The notes under the pieces: generated by a model
Database searches by the model: none
What the model saw: the letters and a program-made list of their open reading frames with translations, nothing else
Told to the model about the DNA's origin: nothing
From: CAZQQN01 sp964595485
Lineage (GTDB): Bacteria; Bacteroidota; Bacteroidia; CAILMK01; CAYYUA01
DNA length: 64,000 bases
Assembly: GCA_964595485.1 (NCBI GenBank)
Contig: CAZQQN010000001.1
Location: 1-64,000 of the forward strand
Direction of reading: 5' to 3'
Shown here: positions 46,508 to 56,002 of the stretch, piece by piece
Position numbering within the stretch: position 1 is the first letter of the stretch
How the letters are laid out: each line of letters begins with the position of its first letter
Translations under genes and position numbers: made by a program

Positions 46508-47548
46508 TTATTGCTCAATGCCCCTTTCGCGGTAAATCGTAGCAAGGACCGTTTGTCCAACGGCTTTCAGGGTTTCTTTTGAGATGATGCTCATGTCATC
46601 AGCATGGGTGTGCCAATAATCCCCGAATCCATTAGGGCGCTGGCTGTCATAGTCAATGATATTAATGGTAGGGATGTTGGCATGCCGGATAACATTGACA
46701 TGGTCATCCATGACCGGCCCGGTTTTTTGATAGGAAAAGCGGTTTGAGTAACCTAGGTCATAAGCTATATTCCAAACTTTATCCAAGACCTGGGAGGCAT
46801 GTTCTGTCGAATACCCCTCTCTTTTAAACACAGCATTTTTAGCGCCTACCATATCCAGCAATATACCGTAGTCAGCAAAGTATTTGTTGGAATTGATTGA
46901 TTTGGCCCATTTTTCAGAGCCCAGGCAATAACCATTATCCTCACCTCTTTTTTGCTTTCCTTGCGGTGCTCCGTAATCTTCCCCATCAAATAAGATGATC
47001 TCAATGCCAATATTAGGCTCTTTTTTGCTAATTTGTCGTGCTATTTCGAGTATTACAGCTGTTCCGCTACCGCCATCATTGGCTCCGGGTATAGGCTCTT
47101 CAGTTCTGGCAGTATCCATATCAGCAAATGGGCGCGTATCCCAATGAGCACATAAGAGAATTTTTTTAGGCTTATCAGGTCCGAAGGTAGCCCTGATGTT
47201 CTTGATATAAAGGGTGTTATTGTTAAAAGCTGATACTTCATCGTTTATTACTTGAACTGCAGCCCCATAAGTAGTAAGCTTTTGCTTTAGCCAATTCGCA
47301 GTCTTTTCATGGGGTTTCGTGTTTGGAACACGAGGACCAAAATTCACTTGTTTTTGAATGAAGTGATAAGCCGAGTCTTCGTTGAAATCCGGTATCTCCA
47401 CATCTGGCCCGGATCCTTGACCGTCATCCCCTTTTGAATCCCTATTCTCACTCCCGGAATTATCTTGTGATCCATTACAACTGCCTAACCCTAATCCTAT
47501 CATAATGCATAGAAGCAAAGAGAAATTGATAAAGGCAGGTTTCTTCAT
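46508..47548 (-). CDS. M28 family metallopeptidase lipoprotein (glutaminyl cyclase-like)
   Basis: 346 residues. The lipobox LGSC puts the acylated Cys at 24, followed by a ~30-residue Ser/Gly/Asp-rich linker. The M28 domain shows the zinc residues His135 in AHWDTRPFAD, Asp158 in GANDGGSG, Glu190 in FDGEDYG and a late His in WHTHADD. Sequence around these resembles the glutaminyl-peptide cyclotransferase branch more than aminopeptidases. It is the last gene of the haem operon by spacing (14 bp after hemL), which may be incidental. Confidence 0.86.
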   Translation of the reverse strand: MKKPAFINFSLLLCIMIGLGLGSCNGSQDNSGSENRDSKGDDGQGSGPDVEIPDFNEDSAYHFIQKQVNFGPRVPNTKPHEKTANWLKQKLTTYGAAVQVINDEVSAFNNNTLYIKNIRATFGPDKPKKILLCAHWDTRPFADMDTARTEEPIPGANDGGSGTAVILEIARQISKKEPNIGIEIILFDGEDYGAPQGKQKRGEDNGYCLGSEKWAKSINSNKYFADYGILLDMVGAKNAVFKREGYSTEHASQVLDKVWNIAYDLGYSNRFSYQKTGPVMDDHVNVIRHANIPTINIIDYDSQRPNGFGDYWHTHADDMSIISKETLKAVGQTVLATIYRERGIEQ

Positions 47549-47562
47549 ATAGCGCGGGCGAT

Positions 47563-48852
47563 TTATGAAAGCCTCTTAAGGGCTTTACGAGTTCCCTCTA
47601 AGGTATGGTCGATATGCTTTTCTGTTAATTCAGTCGATAAGAACCATGCCTCGAATTGAGAGGGCGGTATCCAGACACCTTGCTCGATTAAACCCCAAAA
47701 GTATTCCTTAAAATGATCAGTATTGCTTTGTTTGACATCCGTAAAATTAAGCGGAGGGTCTGAAACAAAGAAGGGATTCATCATACTTCCGAATCGAGTT
47801 ACCTGTAGAGGTATCCCTGTTTCTTGGCTAATTTCCGTTAGACCTTTTTCCAATCTTCCACTAATATGATGCAAATGATCATACAAACCTGGGTTATCAC
47901 GTAGTGTTTTCAATGTATAGTAGCCAGCTGTCATAGCTATTGGATTTCCCGAAAGGGTACCCCCTTGGTAGACTGGTCCGGCAGGAGAAACCATTTCCAT
48001 GACCGATCTGCTGCCACCAAAGGCGCCAACCGGTAGCCCACCTCCAATCACTTTACCCAGCATGGTAAGATCTGGCTCGACTCCATAAACAGTTTGAGCA
48101 CCGCCAAAATGATACCGGAAACCGCTCATGACTTCGTCAAACAAAAGAAGGGCGCCATGTTGATGGGCCACCTCTTTAAGCTCTTGCAGAAACTGACCTT
48201 CCGGTTTGAGCACCCCCATATTTCCTGTCACTGGTTCAATGGCGACTGCAGCAATTTCATCCGGGTATGTTTCAAAAATCTGTTTAACGGAATTGATATC
48301 ATTGTATTCTGCGACAAAAGTATCTTGCGTGTAAGATTCGGGAACACCTTGGCTGCCGGGTAATCCTTGCGTTGCCACACCTGATCCGGCCTGAACGAGC
48401 AAAGCATCAACATGGCCATGGTAACAACCCGCAAACTTGATTACTTTATTGCGGCGTGTATAAGCCCTTGCCAAACGGAGTGCACTCATAGCAGCTTCAG
48501 TGCCTGAATTGACTAGCCTTGTCATTTCAATGGATGGGAAAGCCTTGCTTATAAGATCAGCAACCCGCAACTCTAATTCATTAGTAGCCCCAAAAGAAGT
48601 ACCTCTTTCAACGGCTTCTTTAACCCTTGGGCCAACTTCAGGGTGATTATGCCCTAAAATAAGCGGGCCAAAAGAGCCCACATAATCAAGATAAGCATGA
48701 CCATCTACATCGTATATGTAAGCGCCTTCCCCTTTTTCCATGATCAGGGGATTACCGCCTACAGCATTAAAGGCGCGAGCACCGCTATTAACACCGCCAA
48801 TCAAACGTTTTTTAGCGCTTTCAAAAAGCTCTTTGGAATTTCTAAAATCCAT
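47563..48852 (-). CDS. hemL: Glutamate-1-semialdehyde 2,1-aminomutase
   Basis: 429-residue PLP enzyme converting glutamate-1-semialdehyde to 5-aminolevulinate, directly after the HemA reaction. Blocks: GGVNSGARAF, VNSGTEAAMSALRLAR, CYHGHVDALL, LLLFDEVMSGFR, and PLP lysine Lys267 in LGKVIGGGLP. Length normal. Sits 12 bp after hemQ. Confidence 0.96.
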   Translation of the reverse strand: MDFRNSKELFESAKKRLIGGVNSGARAFNAVGGNPLIMEKGEGAYIYDVDGHAYLDYVGSFGPLILGHNHPEVGPRVKEAVERGTSFGATNELELRVADLISKAFPSIEMTRLVNSGTEAAMSALRLARAYTRRNKVIKFAGCYHGHVDALLVQAGSGVATQGLPGSQGVPESYTQDTFVAEYNDINSVKQIFETYPDEIAAVAIEPVTGNMGVLKPEGQFLQELKEVAHQHGALLLFDEVMSGFRYHFGGAQTVYGVEPDLTMLGKVIGGGLPVGAFGGSRSVMEMVSPAGPVYQGGTLSGNPIAMTAGYYTLKTLRDNPGLYDHLHHISGRLEKGLTEISQETGIPLQVTRFGSMMNPFFVSDPPLNFTDVKQSNTDHFKEYFWGLIEQGVWIPPSQFEAWFLSTELTEKHIDHTLEGTRKALKRLS

Positions 48853-48864
48853 TGGATTGTGTTT

Positions 48865-49551
48865 TTAGCTGAAAATTGAGACTAATTTTTCGGTATCCCG
48901 GTATATTCCGGTGATGATGGGTGTATCTTTTTCAGTGTAGCGCCTGGCTTCCGACTTCCTTAATTCATACACCAAGTCAGAAAATTGAGAAAGGTTATCC
49001 GTTTCATAAGAAACGATGAATTCCTGGTCTTGCAAGCCAAATGAATACAAAAGCAACTGGGTGATCTCCGGAAATTGTTTACCCGTTTTGATATGTTCCT
49101 GCATCATCTCTTTACGGGTTTCCCAGTCTTCAAGATACCAGGGTATCGTTTTGGTAAAGGGATAAACAATGAAATAAGGAGTTCTCACTGCATCATTGAA
49201 AGGGTCTATTTCTTGTGGATTCCTTTTATTGCTTGTATATTGTGTAGGCTTTGTTAATCCCCATAAGCTTAATCCAGGTTTAATGTATTGACGAAATACA
49301 TTCATTGCTGAACCCGTTTTCTCAAAGTATTGGTCCGGAATTTCATTTTCTTCAGCGGTTTGGTTCAACCATACCATGATGTCCCATTCATCCCGGGAAG
49401 GGAAAACCTGGTAAAAATAAGCGGTATCGGCAGTTTGTTTGAGTTTTTCTGTCCAATTATTAAGCAATTCGCCCCGTTCACTACTGCCTAATTCCCAAAA
49501 AGGCTGATCTAGTCTAAATAGTTGGTAATGGGATAATACGCGTTGTTCCAT
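48865..49551 (-). CDS. hemQ: HemQ / coproheme decarboxylase-like chlorite dismutase family protein
   Basis: 228 residues of the chlorite dismutase superfamily, HemQ branch. The motif YPFTKTIPWY supplies Tyr130 and Lys134, which match the catalytic Tyr-x3-Lys of HemQ; His153 in MQEHIKTG is the likely axial haem ligand, and Arg203/204 in EARRYT is a conserved site. HemQ converts coproheme to haem b by two decarboxylations in the coproporphyrin-dependent pathway. Its operon position between hemD and hemL agrees. The chlorite-degrading alternative is unlikely because the Dismutase-type distal Arg context is missing. Confidence 0.85.
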   Translation of the reverse strand: MEQRVLSHYQLFRLDQPFWELGSSERGELLNNWTEKLKQTADTAYFYQVFPSRDEWDIMVWLNQTAEENEIPDQYFEKTGSAMNVFRQYIKPGLSLWGLTKPTQYTSNKRNPQEIDPFNDAVRTPYFIVYPFTKTIPWYLEDWETRKEMMQEHIKTGKQFPEITQLLLYSFGLQDQEFIVSYETDNLSQFSDLVYELRKSEARRYTEKDTPIITGIYRDTEKLVSIFS

Positions 49552-49568
49552 AAGGTTTTATTTAGGGT

Positions 49569-50363
49569 TCAAATTTCATTATTCGTTTTCGACTTTTTAA
49601 AATACTCCGATATATCCGACAACAGTCCTTCCATTGTTTGCTTATTTGGTATAACATGTGGGGTGTAGCCATGGTTTTTAAGTTCCTCAGCTGTTGTTGG
49701 CCCAATACAAGCAAAGATAGGGTTGCTTAAGTGTAGTTCATACTGCCTGAGGTTATCAAAAAAACCTTTGATACCGGAAGGGCTCGTAAATAGAATGACA
49801 TCCGGCTTATGTTGCAATGTATTGCTAAAAGTTAATCTTTCAATGGATTGAGTGCGGGTTTCATAGACAACTAAGCTGTAAACTTCAGCCTGTCGCATCT
49901 GTAATCCTTCAGATAGCTCTTTTCCGGCTAAGTTACCACAAGGCCAAAGCACTTTAGCATTTTGAGGGGAGGGTAATTCTTTGCTTAGGCCGCTTCCATT
50001 CTGTTCTTTAGGGGTAAAATCTACTGATCCTAAATTTTGTTCTACTTCTGCTTGCGTTTTTTGGCCTAATGCGGCTATTTTTGGCCTTTCTTCAATGCTT
50101 AATTGCTGCCATTCATTGTAGAAATTCTTCCAGAAGCCATTTACACCGTTTGCACTGGTAAAAGTAAGCCAATCAAACCTTGATATGTTTCTTGCCTGAT
50201 CCTTCTCGTATTGAGAGAGTACTTTGGTCTCAATTGCAATTGTGGGAAGGATTAAAGGATAACCCCCTAATTTTTTGATCTTTTGAGCAAGGGTTTCTGC
50301 TTTAGCTTGCTGGCGGGTTATGAGCAATGTTTTTCCAGCAAAGGGTTGGGTGCTATTGCTCAT
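49569..50363 (-). CDS. hemD: Uroporphyrinogen-III synthase
   Basis: About 264 residues from the ATG at 50363 (MSNSTQPFAGKTLLITR); the frame is open 17 codons further upstream but that would lie inside hemC. HemD cyclises hydroxymethylbilane to uroporphyrinogen III. Typical weakly conserved pattern: FDWLTFTSANGVNGFW, VYSLVVYETR, DVILFTSPSGIKGFF, FACIGPTTAEELKNHGY. Overlaps the hemA-hemC gene by 11 bp, implying translational coupling. Confidence 0.9.
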   Translation of the reverse strand: MSNSTQPFAGKTLLITRQQAKAETLAQKIKKLGGYPLILPTIAIETKVLSQYEKDQARNISRFDWLTFTSANGVNGFWKNFYNEWQQLSIEERPKIAALGQKTQAEVEQNLGSVDFTPKEQNGSGLSKELPSPQNAKVLWPCGNLAGKELSEGLQMRQAEVYSLVVYETRTQSIERLTFSNTLQHKPDVILFTSPSGIKGFFDNLRQYELHLSNPIFACIGPTTAEELKNHGYTPHVIPNKQTMEGLLSDISEYFKKSKTNNEI

Positions 50364-52479
50364 GAAATTGGGAGATTTTATCAACCAACACCTTGCCCAG
50401 GTTCTGAGCTTCATGAATATGACCGGAAACCTGTTCCCTGTTTAAAGCAGAGCCATCTTCTTTTCCATATATACCATCAATGGTAATTTGGTCTCCTTTT
50501 ACCGATGCATGCGCACCCAATGGTAAACGGCAGCCACCACCCAAAGCTACCAGTACCGTTCTTTCAGCCTCTACAGAGCGGATTGTGGCTTTGTCATTAA
50601 TTAAACCGACCAACTTCTTCATTTCCGAATCCTGCTCCCGGGTTTCTACGGCTAAAATGCCTTGGGCCACGGCAGGAACGAACTCATCTTTATTGAAAAG
50701 CTGGGAGGCCTTATCAAACATATTGACCCGCTGTAAACCAATAGCAGCAATACAAATGGCATCTACCTCCCCGCTATCAATCTTACCCATTCGCGTAATG
50801 ATGTTCCCGTTTATGGGTTTGATTTTAAGGCCTGGGTTTATATGGTGTATCTGAATAGCTCTCCTTAGGCTGCTGGTACCAACAATTGACCCCTCTGGAA
50901 GGTCCTGGAGTTTTATATTATCCCTTGAGATCAAAACATCTCTTACATCGCCTCTTTTGGGAACTCCGCTTATTTCAAGACCTTCCGGTAACTTGGTTGG
51001 TAAATCTTTGTAACTGTGGACAGCTATGTCAATCTCCTCATTCAGTAGGGCTAATTCCACTTCTTTGACAAATGCCCCAATAGTCTGAACGTTACCTCTA
51101 TCACCGCTTGTTTTGATTGGTTTTGTAACAAACTCGTAATCAGGCGCTACTTTACGTAACTCACCCAGCACCATTTCAGTCTGGGCTAAAGCAAGCTTAC
51201 TGCCTCTGGTGCCAACAATGATACGCTTTTTGGGAATATTGATATTGATATCTTTCAGGTTAAAGATCTCCTGGAAAGTTTGGATTTCCTGCCTGTTATC
51301 ATCCGGGTCTTTTGCATAGTTTTTCAATGTATGAATAGGGTCCTTTGTGATTTTTCGGACCATTCGGTGAGCCATTTTTTCAAGGACTTTTTCCTGCTTG
51401 TCATCAAGGTCGCCTAACTTGGGTTTTACCCAATCCAACTCCTCCTGCTTGATGCTTTCAAGATTCTGGTAGAAATTGGATATGACCGGATTAAGCCTAT
51501 TGGTATTCAACCAATTTTCATAACCCTCTACTTCTTCCTTTATAATAGCATTGGCTTTAGGAATTTCCTGCTTCCGGTTTTTAAGCCCTTCTATGGTCAT
51601 ATCTTTCAACTGGTCCAGGTCATAAAGTGAAACCTGATGAATTTGGTTCAGGTCCATGCTGAAATTACGAGGCACTGCCAGATCAACCAAGGTTAATGGA
51701 TGGCGAAAGTTGGCCTGGTCAAGCAATTCCTTGCTAAGTATTGGTTCTTCAGCATTAGATGCCCCAACAACAATTTCTACATCATCTAAGTTATGAATGA
51801 CCTGGTTATAAGTAAGGGGTTGCGCATTGTAAACACTAGCTAATTGCCTTGCGCGGTCCAGGTCTCTGCTGGCTACCATCACTCGCCCAGGTTTACGCTT
51901 TGCCAGCATTTTTAGTAGTAAAGTGGCCATTTCACCGGTTCCAATGATCATAATCCGAGCATCTTCCAGGTCTTCATATTGTTTCTGGATTAATTCGAAA
52001 GCAACCGAAGAAAGGGAGACTGGTGTTTGGCCTAAGTAAGTTTCCCCTCTAACCCGTTTTCCAGTTCTGATTGCCCTTTTGGCTAATTCGTGTAAAACAG
52101 GTCCAAGGGTCCCGGCTTCCTGAGCTATGTAGTAGGAGTCCCGTACTTGCCCCAATATCTGATGCTCTCCTAAGGCTTGTGATTTTAAACCAGCGGCAGT
52201 GGAAAACAAATGCTCCGCAACGGAATATTCATGTTCCAGTATGGATATGTATGGTCTAAGGTTACCAAACTGGGTGAAAAAGTCCATTAATGGACCATGA
52301 TTATCATGATAGGCGTATAGGGCTAAACGGTTACACGTAGACACCAAAAAAGCCTCCCGAAGCTGGTCTTTTAAATTAGATAAGGCTTCAATGGTATCTT
52401 CTCTGTTTAACGCAACGCCTTCTCGTATGTGAATCGGAGCATCCTGATGACTAAGCTCTACCCCTATGATCTTTGACAT
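50353..52479 (-). CDS. Glutamyl-tRNA reductase-hydroxymethylbilane synthase fusion
   Basis: One 708-residue reading frame carrying HemA then HemC. HemA (~1-415): nucleophile Cys49 in VSTCNR, GEHQILGQVRD, NADPH loop GTGEMATLLL and a helical dimerisation domain. After CNR the family usually has a Glu (CNRTE.Y), here CNRLALY. HemC (~418-708): GTRGSKLALAQTEMV, HSYKDLPT, GTSSLRRAIQI and the dipyrromethane Cys650 in GGGCRLPLG. The junction has almost no linker. The protein would make glutamate semialdehyde from Glu-tRNA and later polymerise porphobilinogen; HemL and the absent HemB act in between. First gene of the haem operon. Confidence 0.93.
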   Translation of the reverse strand: MSKIIGVELSHQDAPIHIREGVALNREDTIEALSNLKDQLREAFLVSTCNRLALYAYHDNHGPLMDFFTQFGNLRPYISILEHEYSVAEHLFSTAAGLKSQALGEHQILGQVRDSYYIAQEAGTLGPVLHELAKRAIRTGKRVRGETYLGQTPVSLSSVAFELIQKQYEDLEDARIMIIGTGEMATLLLKMLAKRKPGRVMVASRDLDRARQLASVYNAQPLTYNQVIHNLDDVEIVVGASNAEEPILSKELLDQANFRHPLTLVDLAVPRNFSMDLNQIHQVSLYDLDQLKDMTIEGLKNRKQEIPKANAIIKEEVEGYENWLNTNRLNPVISNFYQNLESIKQEELDWVKPKLGDLDDKQEKVLEKMAHRMVRKITKDPIHTLKNYAKDPDDNRQEIQTFQEIFNLKDININIPKKRIIVGTRGSKLALAQTEMVLGELRKVAPDYEFVTKPIKTSGDRGNVQTIGAFVKEVELALLNEEIDIAVHSYKDLPTKLPEGLEISGVPKRGDVRDVLISRDNIKLQDLPEGSIVGTSSLRRAIQIHHINPGLKIKPINGNIITRMGKIDSGEVDAICIAAIGLQRVNMFDKASQLFNKDEFVPAVAQGILAVETREQDSEMKKLVGLINDKATIRSVEAERTVLVALGGGCRLPLGAHASVKGDQITIDGIYGKEDGSALNREQVSGHIHEAQNLGKVLVDKISQFHEQ

Positions 52480-52675
52480 TCCTTATTAATAGGTTATAAA
52501 CCGTTCTCACTAACTATTTCTCGACCTCATTTATCAAACAATGGTAAAGCGGTGCCGTTTCAAATTTTTTGAAATCAACTACAAATAACGGAAATCCTCG
52601 TAAAAAAAAACAATGACATTGCTCATGTTCTTTGACCCCTTTTTATAAACTTCAGCTTAGCTGGATTAGGATGAA

Positions 52676-52683
52676 TAATTTTG
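52676..52683 (+). promoter_or_regulatory. -7 element for the TPR gene
   Basis: TAATTTTG, exact TAnnTTTG, about 70 bp before the preferred ATG at 52755. The -33 element is not clear. Confidence 0.3.
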
Positions 52684-52754
52684 GCTTAGTTTATGATCGA
52701 AGCAACTATTAGTTCTCAATGGCCGTTCAAATCGCTACTGAAAAACAATATTTT

Positions 52755-53798
52755 ATGCGGATTTTCCTCAGTATCTTGATTTCCTTTATATTATTTCAAC
52801 CCTCAACAGCCCAGGAAAGCTATGAAAAAGGCTACAAAGCTTTTCATAACGGGAAAGTAAAGGAAGCGCTTAATTATTTTGACCAAGCTGTTGAGGTTTA
52901 CCCTGATAAAGCCAAGGCTTACCTGGCCAGGGGGATGACTTATCAACGCCTGAAAAAAAATGATAAAGCCATTAGCGATTTTTCAAAGGCTTTAGAATTT
53001 AGCGACACATTTGCCTCTGCCCATGTTAACAGAGGTATGTGTTTCATGGAAAAAAAGCAGTTCAATAAAGCATTGGATGATTACAATAAAGCTTTATCCC
53101 TGGATCCTAATAATGGGCAGGCTTATTTTAACAAAGGTTATTTGTTTTTCCAGCTTGAAGATTTTGAAGGAGCGATAGAAGTCCTGACCAAGGCTATCGA
53201 CAGAAAAGAAAAGGTGCCTAATCAAGAGCATATTCAAAATGCTTATTTTTACCGGGGTAAAGCCTACATTCAAAAAGATAAAAGGACTAAAGCGATACAT
53301 GATTTCAAGCGCGCAATAGCTTTAAAGCCTAAGGATTACAGGGCTTATTTTTTCCGTGGAACAGTTTACCATAGGGTAAATAAGTTTGAAAAAGCTGTGG
53401 CAGATTATGATTCAGCACTTGCTATTAATCCGGACTACAGTGAATGCTACTTGAAGCGGGGACTTTCCAAGGGTGAAACCAATGATTTAGATGGGGCTAT
53501 ATCCGACTTTACCAAATATTTAGAAATCAACAAAGCATCTCACAAAGCTTACCGAATGAGAGGTTTGGCTAAAGCCAAAAAAAATGACAGAGAAGGGGCT
53601 CTTTTGGATTTGAAAAAAGCTATTCAAATAAGGCCCAATGATGGTAAAACTTATTTCATGATGGGAAGCATACACCGGCAAGAAGGGAACATGACCAAAG
53701 CCTGTAAAGCTTGGCGCAGTTCCCTGGAAAATGGATTCAGTAAAGCCAGTCGTTATTTCAAACAATTCTGCCGGAAAAAGTCAGGACCTAATAATTGA
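52755..53798 (+). CDS. Secreted/periplasmic TPR repeat protein
   Basis: About 347 residues from the ATG at 52755, which starts a clean signal peptide (MRIFLSILISFILFQPSTAQ); an in-frame ATG at 52719 would put 12 polar residues in front. The mature protein is about nine tandem 34-residue TPR units (A.YFNRG...K..FE.AI.DY.KAL.LDP), ending with the terminal capping helix RYFKQFC. TPR arrays mediate protein binding; partner unknown. Not obviously in an operon with hemA, which is divergent. Confidence 0.88.
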   Translation: MRIFLSILISFILFQPSTAQESYEKGYKAFHNGKVKEALNYFDQAVEVYPDKAKAYLARGMTYQRLKKNDKAISDFSKALEFSDTFASAHVNRGMCFMEKKQFNKALDDYNKALSLDPNNGQAYFNKGYLFFQLEDFEGAIEVLTKAIDRKEKVPNQEHIQNAYFYRGKAYIQKDKRTKAIHDFKRAIALKPKDYRAYFFRGTVYHRVNKFEKAVADYDSALAINPDYSECYLKRGLSKGETNDLDGAISDFTKYLEINKASHKAYRMRGLAKAKKNDREGALLDLKKAIQIRPNDGKTYFMMGSIHRQEGNMTKACKAWRSSLENGFSKASRYFKQFCRKKSGPNN

Positions 53799-53824
53799 TT
53801 TAATATCATCAATAAGCTGAGTAT

Positions 53825-54478
53825 ATGGCTTACAAAGGGGTAATTTTTGATTTAGATGGAACTTTACTGGATACAGCAGAGGATATTGCAGATTCTGTCA
53901 ACCAAGCGCTCCAAGAATATGGGTTAGCCACTTATGCGCTTGCTAAGTATAAGGAATTGGTTGGAGCAGGATTAGACCAATTGCTTAATGATGTTCTGGG
54001 AGAAAAAATTAATGACAGGGAATTTTTCAATGCTTTCAAACAAAGGGTTCGCAGTATTTACCGGGAACGCTGGCATGTTAAAAGCCGACCCTACGAGGGA
54101 ATACCTGAGCTTTTGGATGAATTAATGCACAAGCGTTTACCAAGGGCTGTTCTTTCTAATAAATACCATGAAGGCACTACAATGATTGTTGAGCATTTCT
54201 TTAAGCATTGGCAAATGAATCCTGTGATGGGTGCGCGGGACGGAATGCCTTTGAAACCTGACCCTACGCCAGCTATAGAAATAGCTCGCTTAATGAATGT
54301 TAAGCCTGAATATCTGATTTATTTAGGAGATACCGGGTCGGATATTCAAACAGCCATTAAAGCTGGCATGTTACCCCTCGGCGTTGACTGGGGGTTTCGG
54401 CCTGTAGAAGAGTTGGAAAAGGCAGGCGCTAAAGATATTGTTAGGACTCCACAAGATATTTTAGCATTCTTATCCTGA
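53825..54478 (+). CDS. HAD-superfamily phosphatase, phosphoglycolate phosphatase-like
   Basis: 217 residues, Gph/PGP branch of the HAD superfamily. Motif I FDLDGTLLDTA (nucleophile Asp9, acid Asp11), motif II in AVLSNK, motif III/IV LKPDP and YLGDTGSDIQTA. A helical cap domain between motifs I and II fits 2-phosphoglycolate hydrolases, but this branch is broad in substrate. Starts 26 bp after the TPR gene, so likely co-transcribed. Confidence 0.85.
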   Translation: MAYKGVIFDLDGTLLDTAEDIADSVNQALQEYGLATYALAKYKELVGAGLDQLLNDVLGEKINDREFFNAFKQRVRSIYRERWHVKSRPYEGIPELLDELMHKRLPRAVLSNKYHEGTTMIVEHFFKHWQMNPVMGARDGMPLKPDPTPAIEIARLMNVKPEYLIYLGDTGSDIQTAIKAGMLPLGVDWGFRPVEELEKAGAKDIVRTPQDILAFLS

Positions 54479-54570
54479 TCCTTGAACCAAAATAGCTAGA
54501 TGGTAGCCAGCATTGATTTTTTCTTAAAAATTACGATATTAGTATTGAAACCAAAGGATGTATCGCATTC

Positions 54571-54978
54571 ATGAAAAAATTCTTTTTGGTTTATGGGCTT
54601 TTGCTAATGGGTCTCTTTGCTGCTTTTAGCTACTTTGAGTCCAAAACAAAAGACGAAAGGATTCTGGCAGCAAAACTTAGGCATACCTTCCAGCTAAACA
54701 AACCTGGCAGTTGTAAAGCCGCTTTTAATCTTCTGAGTCAAAGGAAACACGCAGCATTGAAAGAGTTATTTGAAAACCGGGATTTGGAAGCTTTGAAAGC
54801 AAAGTTTTGCTCGGTTTGGGGTAAAGAAGGTGTTCACGATTGGTCAGTTACGATTAATAGAGTGGAGAATGATGATCATGACTATCAAGTACTTCTCAAA
54901 GCTGATAGCTTAAACAGGGAACGCCATTTATATTTTGTCAAAGAAAAAAGTGTTTTAGCCCTTGTTGAAATAAACTAA
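54571..54978 (+). CDS. Small membrane-anchored or secreted protein of unknown function
   Basis: 135 residues. An N-terminal hydrophobic helix (MKKFFLVYGLLLMGLFAAFSYF) serves as signal anchor or signal peptide. The rest is a soluble domain with two Cys (CKAAF and KFCSVW) and a C-terminal strand pair (DYQVLLKADS, RHLYFVKEK). I do not recognise a family. The stop overlaps the convergent PLP-enzyme gene by 4 bp. Confidence 0.7.
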   Translation: MKKFFLVYGLLLMGLFAAFSYFESKTKDERILAAKLRHTFQLNKPGSCKAAFNLLSQRKHAALKELFENRDLEALKAKFCSVWGKEGVHDWSVTINRVENDDHDYQVLLKADSLNRERHLYFVKEKSVLALVEIN

Positions 54979-55976
54979 GCGAGTTTAGCCAATTTATCCT
55001 GGAAGCCGGTTAGTCCCAATCCTCCCCCGTTGTGGATAAATAATTTATTACCAGTAAGCGCTTTTTGGCTTAGTAAGTTCGATACGGTATCTGCATGTTT
55101 AGCGCCGTACAACGGATCTGTAATAATTCCTTCTTCTTGGGCAAATTCCCTGATGGTACTTAAGGTACTTTGATTTATGGAACCAAAGGCGGGAGCTGAT
55201 ATAGGCCGGTAGGTTTCTATTTCTGGTAGCCTCAGGTTTGAAATGGTTAAAGCGAGGTAAGCAGGCAATTGATTCTGGTAAAATACCAGCTCCTCCTCAA
55301 AAAAGGATTCATCTCCTGCGATTAAGGTTACATGGATGGTTTTTGCTGTTATACCTAGCAAGCCTAATCCGAGGATCAATCCTATGGCAGTAAGGCCTGT
55401 ACCGCTGTCAATGAAAATATGTTGGAAATTAAGGCCATACGCGTGCTCCTGTGCTACTAAGTCAGTAGCCAAGGTTATTGCTCCCGGTAACGCCTCAGGC
55501 ATGCTGGCTCCTTCCGGAATAATCAGGGGGTTCAGGTAAGGATTGTTTGCCATTGCTTTATCGAAAATATCCGTACGCTTAAACCATTCTGAACGGTCTA
55601 GCCAATAAATGTTGGCCCCGTTACTCAACAAGGTTAGCCATAAGTAATTTCCTTGTAAGGTTTGATCATGATCCTGCAACAAGTAAAGCCGGTAAGGTAT
55701 CCTTTTTTCAACAGCCATTTGTAGAAGGCCTAAAACATTGTTGGATTGACTACTACCTGTTATCCACATTTCGTCAAAGTTCCTTGCTATATACGGAATG
55801 AGGCTTGCATATTTACGGTATTTTGAGCCGCTTATTCCACTACTCAACTCATCTTCCCTTTTTATCCAAACCGCATTGTCCGCAAAGAATTGATTTGTTT
55901 CATGAATCCGCGTATTACATTGGAAAGACCGATCAAGGAAAGGAGAAAGGTTGTCGTTTAATTCGCTAATATTCAA
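54975..55976 (-). CDS. PLP-dependent D-cysteine desulfhydrase/ACC deaminase-like enzyme
   Basis: 333 residues, fold type II PLP enzyme. The PLP lysine is Lys52 in SGSKYRK, equivalent to the GNKxRKL motif of ACC deaminase/DcyD. The phosphate-binding block is SSQSNNVLGL, later DSGTGLTAIGLILGL and HNGGGLGL. Substrate, D-cysteine or another small amino acid, is not defined by sequence. Convergent with the preceding gene, overlapping it by 4 bp. Confidence 0.85.
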   Translation of the reverse strand: MNISELNDNLSPFLDRSFQCNTRIHETNQFFADNAVWIKREDELSSGISGSKYRKYASLIPYIARNFDEMWITGSSQSNNVLGLLQMAVEKRIPYRLYLLQDHDQTLQGNYLWLTLLSNGANIYWLDRSEWFKRTDIFDKAMANNPYLNPLIIPEGASMPEALPGAITLATDLVAQEHAYGLNFQHIFIDSGTGLTAIGLILGLGLLGITAKTIHVTLIAGDESFFEEELVFYQNQLPAYLALTISNLRLPEIETYRPISAPAFGSINQSTLSTIREFAQEEGIITDPLYGAKHADTVSNLLSQKALTGNKLFIHNGGGLGLTGFQDKLAKLA

Positions 55977-56002
55977 TTTTCCAATGTTTTATTAAAGTGC
56001 GT

